From positions 15,331 through 79,330 of the forward strand of contig CAZFLD010000012.1 in NCBI GenBank assembly GCA_964519835.1: DNA of 64,000 bases. The letters are read 5' to 3'. Made by a program: the position numbers and the translations under genes. The notes below the pieces were generated by a model. The model had not been told where the DNA came from. It did no database searches and saw nothing but the letters and a program-made list of their open reading frames with translations. Positions 23,433-32,832 of the stretch are shown in pieces. The stretch's first letter is position 1; each line of letters starts with the position of its first letter. This DNA comes from CAZFLD01 sp964519835 (GTDB lineage: Bacteria; Spirochaetota; Spirochaetia; DSM-27196; CAZFLD01).

Positions 23433-25483
23433 TGCCCGTCGTTGATGTTCGAGGACTGACATTGGAGTATCGAATCGCGCGACGTTGGCTTCCTGCGGTT
23501 TCCGACGTGAACCTTGCCATCAACCCGGTGCAGATCCACGGACTGGTCGGCGAGAGCGGCAGCGGCAAGTCTACCCTCGGATTGGCAATGATGCGGTACC
23601 TGGCAAGGAACGCTCGTATCACCGAGGGCACCATTGACTTCGACGGCGCCGACTTGGTTCAGCTTCCCCTAAGAACCATAGAAGGAGTGTGGGGAGGGAA
23701 GATGGGCCTGGTGCCGCAGAACCCGATGGACGCGCTAAACCCCTCCTTGAAAATCGCGCGCCAAATGACCGAGCTGACACGGCTCCACTTGGGGATTGGC
23801 AAATCCGAGGCGCGTGATCGGGCGGTAAGTGCCCTCGCTCGCGTGCAGATCGCAGATCCCGAGCAGGTCATCGATCGTTATCCTCATCAGCTGTCCGGCG
23901 GCATGTTGCAGAGGGTCATGATTGCGATGGCGATGAGTACGCGGCCAAAACTCACCATCCTCGATGAACCCACAACGGCTCTAGACGTAACCACCCAAGC
24001 GGTTATACTCGATTTGATTAGGGACCTAATCAAAGCGGAGAAGGCCGCTGCGCTCTACGTATCCCACGATCTGGGAACCGTGGCCCAGCTGTGCGACTTT
24101 GTAACGGTCCTATATGCGGGCGAGGTCATGGAAAGCGCCGGAGTAGCCGAGCTTTTCGCTCAGCCGAAGCACCCGTACACCGCAGGACTCCTCGCGTGTC
24201 TGCCAAGCGAGAGCGCCGAGGAAGAGTCTCGGCTGGCGACCATCCCGGGTGTCGCGCCTTCCTTGTCCGAGCGTGGGTCCGCCTGTGTGTTCGCAGACCG
24301 CTGTCCGCTCGCGCTCGACAAGTGTCGAACCACAAAACCACCACTCGAAGAGACGGAGGATGGGCGCCTTGTTCGTTGCTGGCGCCACAAAGAGGTGGCC
24401 GCCGGCACGGTGAATCCGGTGAGTGCTCAGGACCATCCGCACGAGCATACGGCGCCGCACCACCGCACGGTTCTGACTGCGCGCCGCATCGAGAAATCCT
24501 TCGGCGAAAAGCGTTTTATCTCGCGGCTCACAGGCTCCAAGGGATCGGTGGTCCGGGCGGTAAAGGATGTTTCGGTCGACGTGAGGCAGCGGTCGACATT
24601 TGGGTTGGTCGGCGAAAGCGGTAGCGGCAAGACCACGCTCGCGCGCGCACTCTTGGCATTGGCGGTGGCCGACTCCGGTGAGATACGGCTTAACAACAAG
24701 CCCATCGGCCTCGAGCTGAAGCCTCGCGACAATGAGGTGCTCAGAAACCTCAGGATCGTATTTCAGAATCCCGAGGACGCTCTCAACCCCTATCAGTCCG
24801 TCGGCCAGACCCTGTCGCGCACGCTGAGGAAGCTCTCGTCGGAGAAGCGCTTTTCCGCAGCGGAGAGGCGGACTCATGTGGAGGCGCTTCTGGATGAGGT
24901 CGGTCTGAGCGCGGACTACTACGACCGGCGTCCTCCCATGTTGAGCGGCGGCGAAAAACAGCGGGTTGTGATCGCCCGCGCCTTTGCGTCGCATCCCGAT
25001 TTGATTATTGCGGATGAGCCTACATCGAGCCTCGACGTCTCGGTGCAAGCCGTCATCTTGAACCTCCTCAAGGACCTACGTGCCGAGGAGGGAGCGAGCT
25101 ACATCGTCATCTCCCACGACCTGGAAGTAGTGGCCTACTTGGCCGATCACATCGCCGTTATGTACTTGGGCGAAATCGTGGAGCAGGGCGGAAACCAAGA
25201 GGTCATGTCGTTTCCCTCCCACCCCTACACGGAAGCGTTATTGTCGGCGGCGCCGGTCCCCGACCCGTCGGTAAAGACTCGGGCAGTCACGCTTGATGGA
25301 GACATTCCCTCTCCCCGCAATCGACCGACAGGTTGTCCGTTCCACACCCGGTGTCCGCGCAAACTCGGCACGATTTGTGAGACCACTGAGCCACCGGTGC
25401 GACAGGTCTCTGAGTTTCACGAGATTCGATGCCACCATGAGCCGGATGCACTTCTAAAGATGCAGAGCGGAGGTAACAAGTGA
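23432..25483 (+). CDS. Peptide ABC transporter ATPase, fused DppD-DppF type
   Basis: 683 residues carrying two complete ATPase domains in one chain. The first has Walker A GESGSGKST (residues 40-48), signature LSGGMLQRVMIAMAM, Walker B LTILDEPTTALD and the oligopeptide-type C-terminal cysteine cluster CVFADRCPLALDKC. The second has Walker A GESGSGKTT near 392, LSGGEKQRVVIARAF, LIIADEPTSSLD and CPFHTRCP with a further cysteine. These cysteines form the Fe-S-like cluster region seen in Dpp/Opp ATPases. Fusion of D and F halves is known, as in GsiA and YejF. The ATG overlaps the stop of the upstream permease; the stop overlaps the next start by 4 nt. Confidence 0.94.
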   Translation: MPVVDVRGLTLEYRIARRWLPAVSDVNLAINPVQIHGLVGESGSGKSTLGLAMMRYLARNARITEGTIDFDGADLVQLPLRTIEGVWGGKMGLVPQNPMDALNPSLKIARQMTELTRLHLGIGKSEARDRAVSALARVQIADPEQVIDRYPHQLSGGMLQRVMIAMAMSTRPKLTILDEPTTALDVTTQAVILDLIRDLIKAEKAAALYVSHDLGTVAQLCDFVTVLYAGEVMESAGVAELFAQPKHPYTAGLLACLPSESAEEESRLATIPGVAPSLSERGSACVFADRCPLALDKCRTTKPPLEETEDGRLVRCWRHKEVAAGTVNPVSAQDHPHEHTAPHHRTVLTARRIEKSFGEKRFISRLTGSKGSVVRAVKDVSVDVRQRSTFGLVGESGSGKTTLARALLALAVADSGEIRLNNKPIGLELKPRDNEVLRNLRIVFQNPEDALNPYQSVGQTLSRTLRKLSSEKRFSAAERRTHVEALLDEVGLSADYYDRRPPMLSGGEKQRVVIARAFASHPDLIIADEPTSSLDVSVQAVILNLLKDLRAEEGASYIVISHDLEVVAYLADHIAVMYLGEIVEQGGNQEVMSFPSHPYTEALLSAAPVPDPSVKTRAVTLDGDIPSPRNRPTGCPFHTRCPRKLGTICETTEPPVRQVSEFHEIRCHHEPDALLKMQSGGNK

Positions 25484-26427
25484 CACGCTACCTAATCCGG
25501 CGACTCTTTCTTTTGGCACTCACCATTGTCATCACCTCTCTTATTATTTTTGCCCTCACAAATCTGCTGCCCGGTGATGTCGCCCGACTGGTGGTAGGTC
25601 GCGATGCGTCAGATACTGCCATAGAGAACTTTCGGGAGAAGTTCGGCCTTAACGACCCGCCGATGGTCCGTTACGTAAACTGGCTCGGCGGATTTGTGAC
25701 CGCGGATTGGGGTCTGTCGTACACCGCTGGGAGTCCGCCGGTCCGCGAGCTTGTGGTGGCGCGTTTGATAAACTCGATTCGCCTCGCGGGACTTACGTTG
25801 CTTATTGTTATACCGGTTTCCCTTGTGCTGGGAGTGATTGCCGCGCTCAAAGAGGGCTCGTGGATAGACAGCACCATATCGGTGACCTCCCTCTCGGTTG
25901 TCGGGCTTCCGGAGTTTGTGACCGGCATTGTGTTGGTCGAAGTCTTTGCGTTGGGCCTCGGATGGTTCCCGTCGTCGTCGTTGGTGTCGCCCGGCCAGCC
26001 CATTGGCACTTGGCTGCGCATTCTGATTTTGCCCGCGATCACTGCGAGTCTTGTGCTGGTAGGCTACATTACTCGGATGACGCGCGCGGGTATGCTCGAG
26101 GAGCTCAAAAAGCCCTATGTGCGCACCGCCATGCTGAAGGGCCTGCCGTGGCGACGCGTCGTGTTTTCTCACGCACTGCGCAATGCGCTTCTTCCCACTA
26201 TCGCCGTAATCGCGCTGAGTTTCGGCTGGCTCATGGGCGGGCTCGTGGTTATCGAAAACGTCTTTAACTACCCGGGGATTGGCTCGCTGTTGGTCACGGC
26301 AGTTACCCAAAAAAACCTGCCGGTCCTCCAGGCCATATCCGTGTTGATTGTGTTTTTCTACTCGTTTGCGAACCTAGTCGCAGACCTGCTCTTTGCGCTC
26401 CTCAATCCGCGCATTCGCCTAGGCTAA
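25480..26427 (+). CDS. Peptide ABC transporter permease, DppB type
   Basis: 315 residues from a GTG with GGAGG upstream, six predicted transmembrane helices. The N-terminus (MTRYLIRRLFLLALTIVITS) and LTNLLPGDVARLVVGRDAS followed by REKFGLNDPPMVRYVNWLGG are typical of DppB. The EAA loop reads KPYVRTAMLKGLPWRRVVFSHALRN. It is the last gene of the operon, an unusual place, as dppB normally precedes dppC. Confidence 0.93.
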   Translation: MTRYLIRRLFLLALTIVITSLIIFALTNLLPGDVARLVVGRDASDTAIENFREKFGLNDPPMVRYVNWLGGFVTADWGLSYTAGSPPVRELVVARLINSIRLAGLTLLIVIPVSLVLGVIAALKEGSWIDSTISVTSLSVVGLPEFVTGIVLVEVFALGLGWFPSSSLVSPGQPIGTWLRILILPAITASLVLVGYITRMTRAGMLEELKKPYVRTAMLKGLPWRRVVFSHALRNALLPTIAVIALSFGWLMGGLVVIENVFNYPGIGSLLVTAVTQKNLPVLQAISVLIVFFYSFANLVADLLFALLNPRIRLG

Positions 26428-26539
26428 CGGCCCGGCGGGTCTACAAGTCTTCAGGTGCCGCCGGCGGTACCCCGGGCATGAGCACCCAGCTCGTTTGTGC
26501 GCTCCCCAAACCTATCCGCCGAAACCTGCGCGCCCAAAG

Positions 26540-26797
26540 CTATCCACACGAGCAGTTTCCGCCGCAGCCACATCCGCCCGCAGGCTCGCAAGCGTCACAG
26601 AAGGCGGGATCACCGCAGGCACAGGCCGCCTCGGCGTAGCTGGGCGTGGCGTGAACGACACCGAAGGTAGAAAGCCGCTTTTCGAGGTGCGTGCCACCAC
26701 AGGACACACACGCCGGTGTTATGGATTCGGCGGTGACGCCGACTAAAAACTCAGATCGTGCGCCGCAATCGACGCAGTCGTACTCGTAGATTGGCAT
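26540..26797 (-). CDS. FmdB-type zinc-ribbon protein with Cys/Gly-rich tail
   Basis: The start is placed at MPIYEYDC (26797), the normal FmdB N-terminus, giving 85 residues. C8/C11 and C30/C33 form the zinc ribbon. After about residue 55 comes a tail of nine cysteines in roughly 28 residues (ACACGDP, CDACEP, GCGCGGNCSCG), longer and more cysteine-rich than the usual serine/glycine tail. Family members are small putative regulatory or metal-binding proteins of uncertain role. The gene is divergent from the reductase at 26931. Confidence 0.85.
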   Translation of the reverse strand: MPIYEYDCVDCGARSEFLVGVTAESITPACVSCGGTHLEKRLSTFGVVHATPSYAEAACACGDPAFCDACEPAGGCGCGGNCSCG

Positions 26798-26930
26798 ATC
26801 GAGAGCTTTATACACCCTATAGGGCCGGGCGGTAAAGGACTCCGTACACACCGCGCCGGGCCGGCAGTCCGGTTTGCCACTACCGTGTCCAAAGCTTGCT
26901 TTGTCGGCACGAGCTGCGTATTTTGCGGCC

Positions 26931-27977
26931 ATGGCAGAGAATACAATCGTTGTAACCGGCGCCTCAGGCTATCTCGGAAGCTGGATCGTCAAGACCGCTC
27001 TCGAGCAGGGCTACACCGTTCGCGGCACGGTCCGCGACCCGAACAACGAGGATAAGGTCGGCCATCTCAAAAACCTGGACGGTGCCGTCCGCCTGAGCTT
27101 GCACCAGGCGGACCTCCTTGCGGCGGGGGCCTTCGACGAGGTAGCCGCCGGCGCCGGCGCGATTATACATTCGGCGTCTCCCTACATCGTTCAGAACATA
27201 GAAGACGGCTACAAGCAACTCGTCGAGCCTGCCGTAGAGGGTACGCGCAATGTCCTCGGAGCAGCAAGCCGGGCCGCCTCGGTCAAACGAGTGGTGCTTA
27301 CCTCGAGCGTGGTCGCGATCATGGGCGACGCGGCGGAGGCCAAAGAGTATCCAAGTCGAGTTGTCGACGAGTCCCGTTGGAATCACACCTCGACCGTCCA
27401 AACAAGCCCCTACAACTACTCCAAGACGGCGGCGGAAAAAGAGGCGTGGGAGCTGGCGCAGCAGCAAGAGGCGTGGGACTTGGTTGTGATCAACCCGGCC
27501 TTTATCATCGGACCATCGCTGTCGGCCAGGCACGACGGCACGTCGGAAACTCTGCTTCGTCAGCTCGGCGACGGCACACTCAAGCAAGGAGCGCCGGGAC
27601 TTGTGTTCGGCATGGTCGACGTGCGGGACGTTGCCATGGCGCACCTAAACGCGCTCAATCCCAACGTCGGCCCCGGTCGTTTTATACTGGCAGACAAAGT
27701 CCGCGGTTTCGACGACATGGCGAGGATTCTTCGCGCGGACTTTGATGATCGTTTCCAAATTCCCAAGCGCGGGATTCCTAAGTTTTTGTTTTGGCTGGCC
27801 GCACCAAGCGTTGGGCTCGATCGGAAATACGTTTCGCGGAATGCCAACATCCGTTTTAGTCTTGACAATCATCGAAGCCGGGACATCTTGGGCATCGATT
27901 ACCGCGACGTGGACACCTCTGTCGTAGAACACTTTCGGCAGCTGGTCGACCAGGGCGCCGTCAAACCCGCCTCGTAG
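26931..27977 (+). CDS. NAD(P)-dependent epimerase/dehydratase family reductase
   Basis: 348 residues from the ATG at 26931 (MAENTIVVTGASGYLGSW). The Rossmann glycine motif TGASGYLGSW and an Arg in TVRDPN suggest NADPH. The catalytic pair is in YNYSKTAAEKEAWEL (YxxxK), with VVLTSSVVAIMG giving the catalytic serine. The overall pattern is that of extended SDRs of the dihydroflavonol reductase/aldehyde reductase group. The physiological substrate, a small aldehyde or ketone, is not evident. The ribosome site is weak. Confidence 0.87.
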   Translation: MAENTIVVTGASGYLGSWIVKTALEQGYTVRGTVRDPNNEDKVGHLKNLDGAVRLSLHQADLLAAGAFDEVAAGAGAIIHSASPYIVQNIEDGYKQLVEPAVEGTRNVLGAASRAASVKRVVLTSSVVAIMGDAAEAKEYPSRVVDESRWNHTSTVQTSPYNYSKTAAEKEAWELAQQQEAWDLVVINPAFIIGPSLSARHDGTSETLLRQLGDGTLKQGAPGLVFGMVDVRDVAMAHLNALNPNVGPGRFILADKVRGFDDMARILRADFDDRFQIPKRGIPKFLFWLAAPSVGLDRKYVSRNANIRFSLDNHRSRDILGIDYRDVDTSVVEHFRQLVDQGAVKPAS

Positions 27978-28078
27978 CAGCGGCAAATGCTGCGGCGGCT
28001 GCCGTCCTATCCAAGCCGTCGGCTATGGCGTGCGACCTGTGGACGGCGGTTCGTGCAGGCGATAGATTGTAAGGCCTT

Positions 28079-29971
28079 GTGACTGAAGATCGAATACAAA
28101 AGATCTTGAGTAAGGCGCTCGCCGAGAATCTCTCCGTGGCGACCGGGAGCCCTCAGCGGGTCAAGGTGGAGAATGTAGGCTCGGCGCGCTTCGAGTCCAT
28201 GCTGTACGGGATGCCACGGGGCAAAGCGCAGCGCATCTTTCAGAAATCCGAGCAATACGAGGCGATTATCGTCCTCCCACAGCCGACGCTCGATGCCCTG
28301 GCCCGGGAGTTTGCGACGGATGACCACGACGGGGACCCTCGTCTCAACAAGGCCGTTGAGGCCACCGAGGGAAACATCTCACGGATGTTTGCTCTCGAGT
28401 GGGACTCCGATGCCGAGGACTGGATCGAGGTGCCGTTTTTTAGTCTGCCGAGCGACTACTCCCCCGAGAACCTCGCCGAGTTGCTGTGGCGTGCCGCCGA
28501 ATACCGATGCTATCAGATCAGTCACTTCGCAGGAGCGTTTTTCTTTCTGGTATACACGGCCGTCGCGGATGAGATTGACCAACGCCTCGAAGAGCGCGGC
28601 CGGTTCAACGCCCGCGTGGCGGAGGTAGTGCTTCGTTCCTACATCGGTGGCGAGACTCGTGACGTGGACAAAGAATCCTCACTCTCGGTGAACATCCGTA
28701 ATCAGCGCGAGTTTGTATTGGGACCGTTTTTGTTTCCCCGACAAGTTGCCCTCGGCAAATCACGACCCACAGTCATGTACCAAAAGCTGATTGTCGGGCT
28801 CTGCGTACCGGAGCGCGGGATTCTTGTGACGATGAGCTTTGTTTTGAATGGGAGCAAGCAGCAGCTCCACTACGTCTTCCCTGCCCTCAGAAATAAACCG
28901 GAACACAAGGCCTTGGCAAAGTCGCTTGTACGTCAGTCGCTCTCGGCCATCCGCCGTCGGTTGGAAGGTGTGGCAACCCTCGAGCCGGAGACCGCCAAGT
29001 TCTCCACGTCGTTTACGTGGGACGAGCACATGTTTGTTCTACAGGCGGCGCTTCCCATCCGGAGGGTTATGTTACCCGTGTGGGTGTACGCTCCGATCGA
29101 CTACGTCTACCTGCTCTACGAGCTATTGGACGTCTGGGTTGGGTGGGACATCCGAAAACAGAGCCTTTTTACGATGATGTTGACGCTGGTAAACCTCAAC
29201 CAACATGTCTACCAGCGCCGTGTCATAGACGGTGAGATGGTCAGTTCCGCTCAGGGCGCAAAAGGATCGCTTACCCTCGTCCGGGACATCCTCGACACGC
29301 TCCCTGACAACGAAGCCTCCAGATTGATTCACTCCATCATGATTGGGAACCTCGGGTACAGCGGCCGAGAGCTCAAGCTACTTTTCTACTACGGGACAAC
29401 AATGGCCGACGGCAGCAGTCTCGTTCGGCCCCTGCCACGCCTCGACCACAAGCGCCTGACCAAGCTATTGCCGAGAATCGCCCGCGAAGACTTTACCGGC
29501 TCTTATGCGGGCTCGGCGTCTTGGGACGAGTTGATCGACCGGAACGAGACCGCGCTTCGTCAGCTTTTCGAGGTGAGGCTCGCAGGCCGGGTCGAGCTAC
29601 CCACACGTCTACAGATTTTTTTGGACAGCCGCTTCCTGCCCGACCACAACGCGGACCAGCTCTCGCTGATTCAGGGCTGCTTGGAGGAGTGCAATCTTGC
29701 CAAACGGCTTCGTGCCATGCGCCCGGCGGACACACAGAACCGGCTCCTGGGGTTGGAGACGGAAGTGCTGGCCTTGGCGTTGATGTACGACAAAGAGTCC
29801 GACGCCGTGGTGCGCCGCTTGGTGAACGATCGATATCGCGAAGAGATCGACTACCACCTTCAGCGGCTTCGGGCGCTCCACGATGCACGGTCTCTTGACC
29901 TGAAGCGTGTTTTGACCGCGATGCACGAGGTCCTGCGTCGGATTCCGGACCTTCGGGATACGGTGACTTAG
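28079..29971 (+). CDS. Large cytoplasmic protein of unknown function
   Basis: 630 residues from a GTG at 28079. There is no signal peptide or convincing transmembrane helix, apart from short hydrophobic patches such as FAGAFFFLVYTAVA. The composition is that of a well-folded soluble protein; charged helices dominate the C-terminal half (residues 470-630). I recognise no catalytic motif. The segment GKAQRIFQKSEQYEAIIVLP distantly recalls flagellar switch or CheC-like proteins, but this is too weak to use. It converges on the rRNA methyltransferase gene, with 25 nt between stops, and seems to be transcribed alone. Confidence 0.75.
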   Translation: MTEDRIQKILSKALAENLSVATGSPQRVKVENVGSARFESMLYGMPRGKAQRIFQKSEQYEAIIVLPQPTLDALAREFATDDHDGDPRLNKAVEATEGNISRMFALEWDSDAEDWIEVPFFSLPSDYSPENLAELLWRAAEYRCYQISHFAGAFFFLVYTAVADEIDQRLEERGRFNARVAEVVLRSYIGGETRDVDKESSLSVNIRNQREFVLGPFLFPRQVALGKSRPTVMYQKLIVGLCVPERGILVTMSFVLNGSKQQLHYVFPALRNKPEHKALAKSLVRQSLSAIRRRLEGVATLEPETAKFSTSFTWDEHMFVLQAALPIRRVMLPVWVYAPIDYVYLLYELLDVWVGWDIRKQSLFTMMLTLVNLNQHVYQRRVIDGEMVSSAQGAKGSLTLVRDILDTLPDNEASRLIHSIMIGNLGYSGRELKLLFYYGTTMADGSSLVRPLPRLDHKRLTKLLPRIAREDFTGSYAGSASWDELIDRNETALRQLFEVRLAGRVELPTRLQIFLDSRFLPDHNADQLSLIQGCLEECNLAKRLRAMRPADTQNRLLGLETEVLALALMYDKESDAVVRRLVNDRYREEIDYHLQRLRALHDARSLDLKRVLTAMHEVLRRIPDLRDTVT

Positions 29972-29996
29972 GCCGTAGGACCGCCCGTGGCGCCGC

Positions 29997-31409
29997 TCAA
30001 CGCCTCTCAAACAACGCCAACGTCTCGATGTGGTTTGTCTGCGGAAACATGTCTACGGGCTTGAGCCGCATAAGATCGTACGCCTCTTCGAGCAAGCGGG
30101 CGTCCCGGGCCTGAGTGCTCGGGTTGCAGCTGACGTAAAGGATCCGCGCCGGCCCCTGTCTTGCGAGCAACTCGCAGGTGGAGGCGTGTAGCCCGGATCG
30201 AGGCGGGTCGACCACAACAAGATCGGGCCGCCCGTGGAGTGCGATAAACTCCTCGGTGAAAACGGTCTCCACCGGGCCATGCACAAACTCGGCTGTGTCG
30301 ATCTTGTTGTCCGCCGCGTTCCGCCGTGCGCCTTCCACGGACTCGGCCACCGACTCGACTCCGACAATACGCGTGGGGCCGGCGGCGTGGGCGATCAAGA
30401 ACAATCCTATCGATCCAAGGCCGCAAAAAAGGTCGTAGACGAGTTCACCGCTCGCCAGGTCCGCCCACTCGGAGACAAGAGCGTATAGGCGTACCGCCTG
30501 CTCCGGGTTTGTCTGGTAGAAGCTCTCGGGGAAGATGCGAAACACCAGCGGCCCGCAGGATTCGCGGATGTATGGCCGGCCTGCGTAGTTGACGGCGGAA
30601 AGGCCGGCTACGGCGTCGTGCTTGGTTGTGTTGAGGATGTAGGACACCGAGGTGAGCTGTGGGAACGCCTGCAGGAGTGCGTCCAGAAGGGCCTCCCGTT
30701 CGCCCGGACGGTCCTCTCCAAACACGGGAACAATCATTGTCTCCGAAAGAAGGGATGTCCGCACGATCAGCGAACGTAGGAGACCGGTATTAGTGTGAGG
30801 GTCATAGAACTCGAGGTTGTTGCGCTTGGCGTATTCTCTTACCCAACGGCGCACCGAGTTCGCCGGCTCGGGCTGAAGGTAGCAGGTTTCGACATCGAGG
30901 ACCCTATCGAACCGGCCGGGCACGTGAAAGCCGAGGCCCCGCCGGTCGATCTTGTCATCGCCGGCGGAGTCGATTTCGTCGCTTGTCAGCCACCGATGTG
31001 GTGTGAAGGAAAAATCGAGCTTGTTTCGGAAACGACAGTCTTGCCGGCAGGCCAGGATTGGCTCAACCTGGAGGTCACGTAGCTTGCCAATCCGCGCGAA
31101 CGCCTGTTTGACATAGCTCTCCTTGATCGAGAGCTGCAAATCATAAGGGAGGTCCTGGGTAGTACAGCCGCCACACTCGGAGAAATGCCGACAGAACGGA
31201 CCGACTCGTTCCGGCCGGCGGCGCCAGAACTCCGTTGGGCGGGCAAAGGCGTGGTCGCGCTTTTTTTTGTAGATGCGAAGGTCGACGATTTCGCCGGGCA
31301 AGGCCCCGTCGACAAAAACGACCCGGCCATCGTGGCGCACGATACCGTAACCCCCGTAGGCAAGATCCTCAACGGTCTTAAGGTGCAAGTGTTTGTGGCG
31401 ACGGCTCAT
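29997..31409 (-). CDS. TrmA/RlmD-type RNA (uracil-5-)-methyltransferase
   Basis: 470 residues. An N-terminal TRAM domain (LKTVEDLAYGGYGIVRHDGRV to about residue 60) precedes an Fe-S cluster site, CRHFSECGGC plus a downstream cysteine. The C-terminal methyltransferase domain has FYQTNPEQA, the SAM-binding VYDLFCGLGSIGLFL, VVDPPRSGLH, and the catalytic cysteine in YVSCNPSTQARD. The product methylates C5 of uridine in 23S rRNA (RlmD/RlmCD class) or tRNA; the Fe-S site favours the RlmD side. It is divergent from the radical SAM gene. Confidence 0.92.
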   Translation of the reverse strand: MSRRHKHLHLKTVEDLAYGGYGIVRHDGRVVFVDGALPGEIVDLRIYKKKRDHAFARPTEFWRRRPERVGPFCRHFSECGGCTTQDLPYDLQLSIKESYVKQAFARIGKLRDLQVEPILACRQDCRFRNKLDFSFTPHRWLTSDEIDSAGDDKIDRRGLGFHVPGRFDRVLDVETCYLQPEPANSVRRWVREYAKRNNLEFYDPHTNTGLLRSLIVRTSLLSETMIVPVFGEDRPGEREALLDALLQAFPQLTSVSYILNTTKHDAVAGLSAVNYAGRPYIRESCGPLVFRIFPESFYQTNPEQAVRLYALVSEWADLASGELVYDLFCGLGSIGLFLIAHAAGPTRIVGVESVAESVEGARRNAADNKIDTAEFVHGPVETVFTEEFIALHGRPDLVVVDPPRSGLHASTCELLARQGPARILYVSCNPSTQARDARLLEEAYDLMRLKPVDMFPQTNHIETLALFERR

Positions 31410-31510
31410 GTGCGACGGATAATCGCACCGGCGTTACAAGCTGTCAACGCACCCGCGCACCCGCCGGACACGGCGCCGCTCGGTTGAGGAGCCGCTCCGT
31501 CAATCCCCTC

Positions 31511-31538
31511 TTGAAGCGTTCCCCCGTGACCGTATACG
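31511..31538 (+). promoter_or_regulatory. Possible promoter of the radical SAM gene
   Basis: TTGAAG, a 16-nt spacer and TATACG, 50-77 nt before the ATG. Confidence 0.35.
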
Positions 31539-31540
31539 CT

Positions 31541-31572
31541 TACTCAAGCAAACAAATTGAAATAGTTGAGTA
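31541..31572 (+). promoter_or_regulatory. Inverted repeat before the radical SAM gene
   Basis: TACTCAA (31541-31547) and TTGAGTA (31566-31572) form a perfect 7-bp inverted repeat with an 18-nt spacer, between the likely transcription start and the Shine-Dalgarno GGGAGG. It could be an operator or an RNA stem. Confidence 0.35.
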
Positions 31573-31587
31573 TATTGGGAGGAAATT

Positions 31588-32832
31588 ATGGGTTTTTACA
31601 ACACGGAAAACTGGCCTGAGAAAGGATCATACTACCGCTTTCCTTGGTCCAACAACGACAATCCAATCTCGTGGCTCGAAATTACCGACGTGTGCAATAT
31701 CAACTGCAAAGGATGCTACCGCAAAAACCTTGAGGGGCACAGGGACCTGGAGACTCTCAAAGAGGAAGTGCGCTTTTTCAAGCGGGTACGGAACACCGAC
31801 GGCGTCAGCATCGCCGGCGGTGAGCCGCTTGTGTACCCCGACATCGTAAAGCTTGTCGACTTTATCGCCTCCGAGGGCTTGAAGCCGGTCATCGTCTCGA
31901 ACACCTATGCGCTGACTCCGGAACTCGCGCGCGACCTGTACAACGCCGGGCTTGCCGGCATCACCTGTCACATCGACATGCTTCAGCGCCGGCCTGATAC
32001 CTCGCCGGGCATGAACGAAAAAGACATCATGCCGCTGCGGCAGGAAAAGGCAAACGTCCTCTGGGACGCGACCCACGGAAACATCAACGTAACGTTCAAC
32101 AGCACCATCTACCATGAAAACTTCCACTACATCCCCGATCTTGTGCGATGGGCCCGGTCCAACGTCCAAAAAGTTCATGGTCTTGTCTTTATTTGTTATC
32201 GAGGTATTCCCCTAAAAGAGGGGGTCAAGTGGGATGTGGAAGCCGGTGCCACCGGCTCGGTGGAGGAGTCGCTCGGCTACGTCGAAAGCGACACGTCTCA
32301 GATCGACATTATGTCCGTGGATATCTACAACCTGCTCAAAGACAACTTCGGCGACACCTACGAGCCCTGCGCCTACCTCGGAGGTACCGGTCACATCAAG
32401 CACTACAAGTGGTGGGCGGCAATCAACTTCATGGAGAATAACGGCCGGGTTTTGGGAAACATGGGGCCGCGAAGCATGGAGTACCTGCAGACGAAGAATC
32501 ACTGGCGCAAGGGCACCTACTTCGCCTACCTCCGGCAAAACAAGATGCCTCGGGCATCGGTGCTTGCGACGGGCTTTGTCGGCGACAAGCAACTACGTCG
32601 CGCGCGGCGCCGAACCTTTGCGGGTCTCGTCAATCCGGTGAACTGGTTCAAGCCGATCTATACGCAGACTATCGGCATTGTTCAGGCCCCCGACATGCTC
32701 GAAAACGGCATGGCCAACATGTGCGAAAGCTGCCCGGACATGTGCGTGTTCGAAGGCAACCTGGTCAACTCGTGCCGGCTCGACGAGTACCGGAAGTACG
32801 GACGCCTGATGAACGCTATCGTTCACGAGTAG
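31588..32832 (+). CDS. Radical SAM protein with C-terminal cysteine cluster
   Basis: 414 residues from an ATG with GGGAGG at 7 nt. The radical SAM cluster is C36-x3-C40-x2-C43 in ITDVCNINCKGCYRKN, followed by the glycine strand SIAGGEPLVYPD. The C-terminus carries four more cysteines (C379, C382, C386, C396 in CESCPDMC...NSC), a SPASM/auxiliary-cluster-like site that may bind a second Fe-S centre. The partial barrel has a helical insert with WWAAINFMENNGRVLGN. No substrate, precursor peptide or partner enzyme lies next to it. It resembles orphan radical SAM proteins; the function is unknown. Confidence 0.85.
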   Translation: MGFYNTENWPEKGSYYRFPWSNNDNPISWLEITDVCNINCKGCYRKNLEGHRDLETLKEEVRFFKRVRNTDGVSIAGGEPLVYPDIVKLVDFIASEGLKPVIVSNTYALTPELARDLYNAGLAGITCHIDMLQRRPDTSPGMNEKDIMPLRQEKANVLWDATHGNINVTFNSTIYHENFHYIPDLVRWARSNVQKVHGLVFICYRGIPLKEGVKWDVEAGATGSVEESLGYVESDTSQIDIMSVDIYNLLKDNFGDTYEPCAYLGGTGHIKHYKWWAAINFMENNGRVLGNMGPRSMEYLQTKNHWRKGTYFAYLRQNKMPRASVLATGFVGDKQLRRARRRTFAGLVNPVNWFKPIYTQTIGIVQAPDMLENGMANMCESCPDMCVFEGNLVNSCRLDEYRKYGRLMNAIVHE

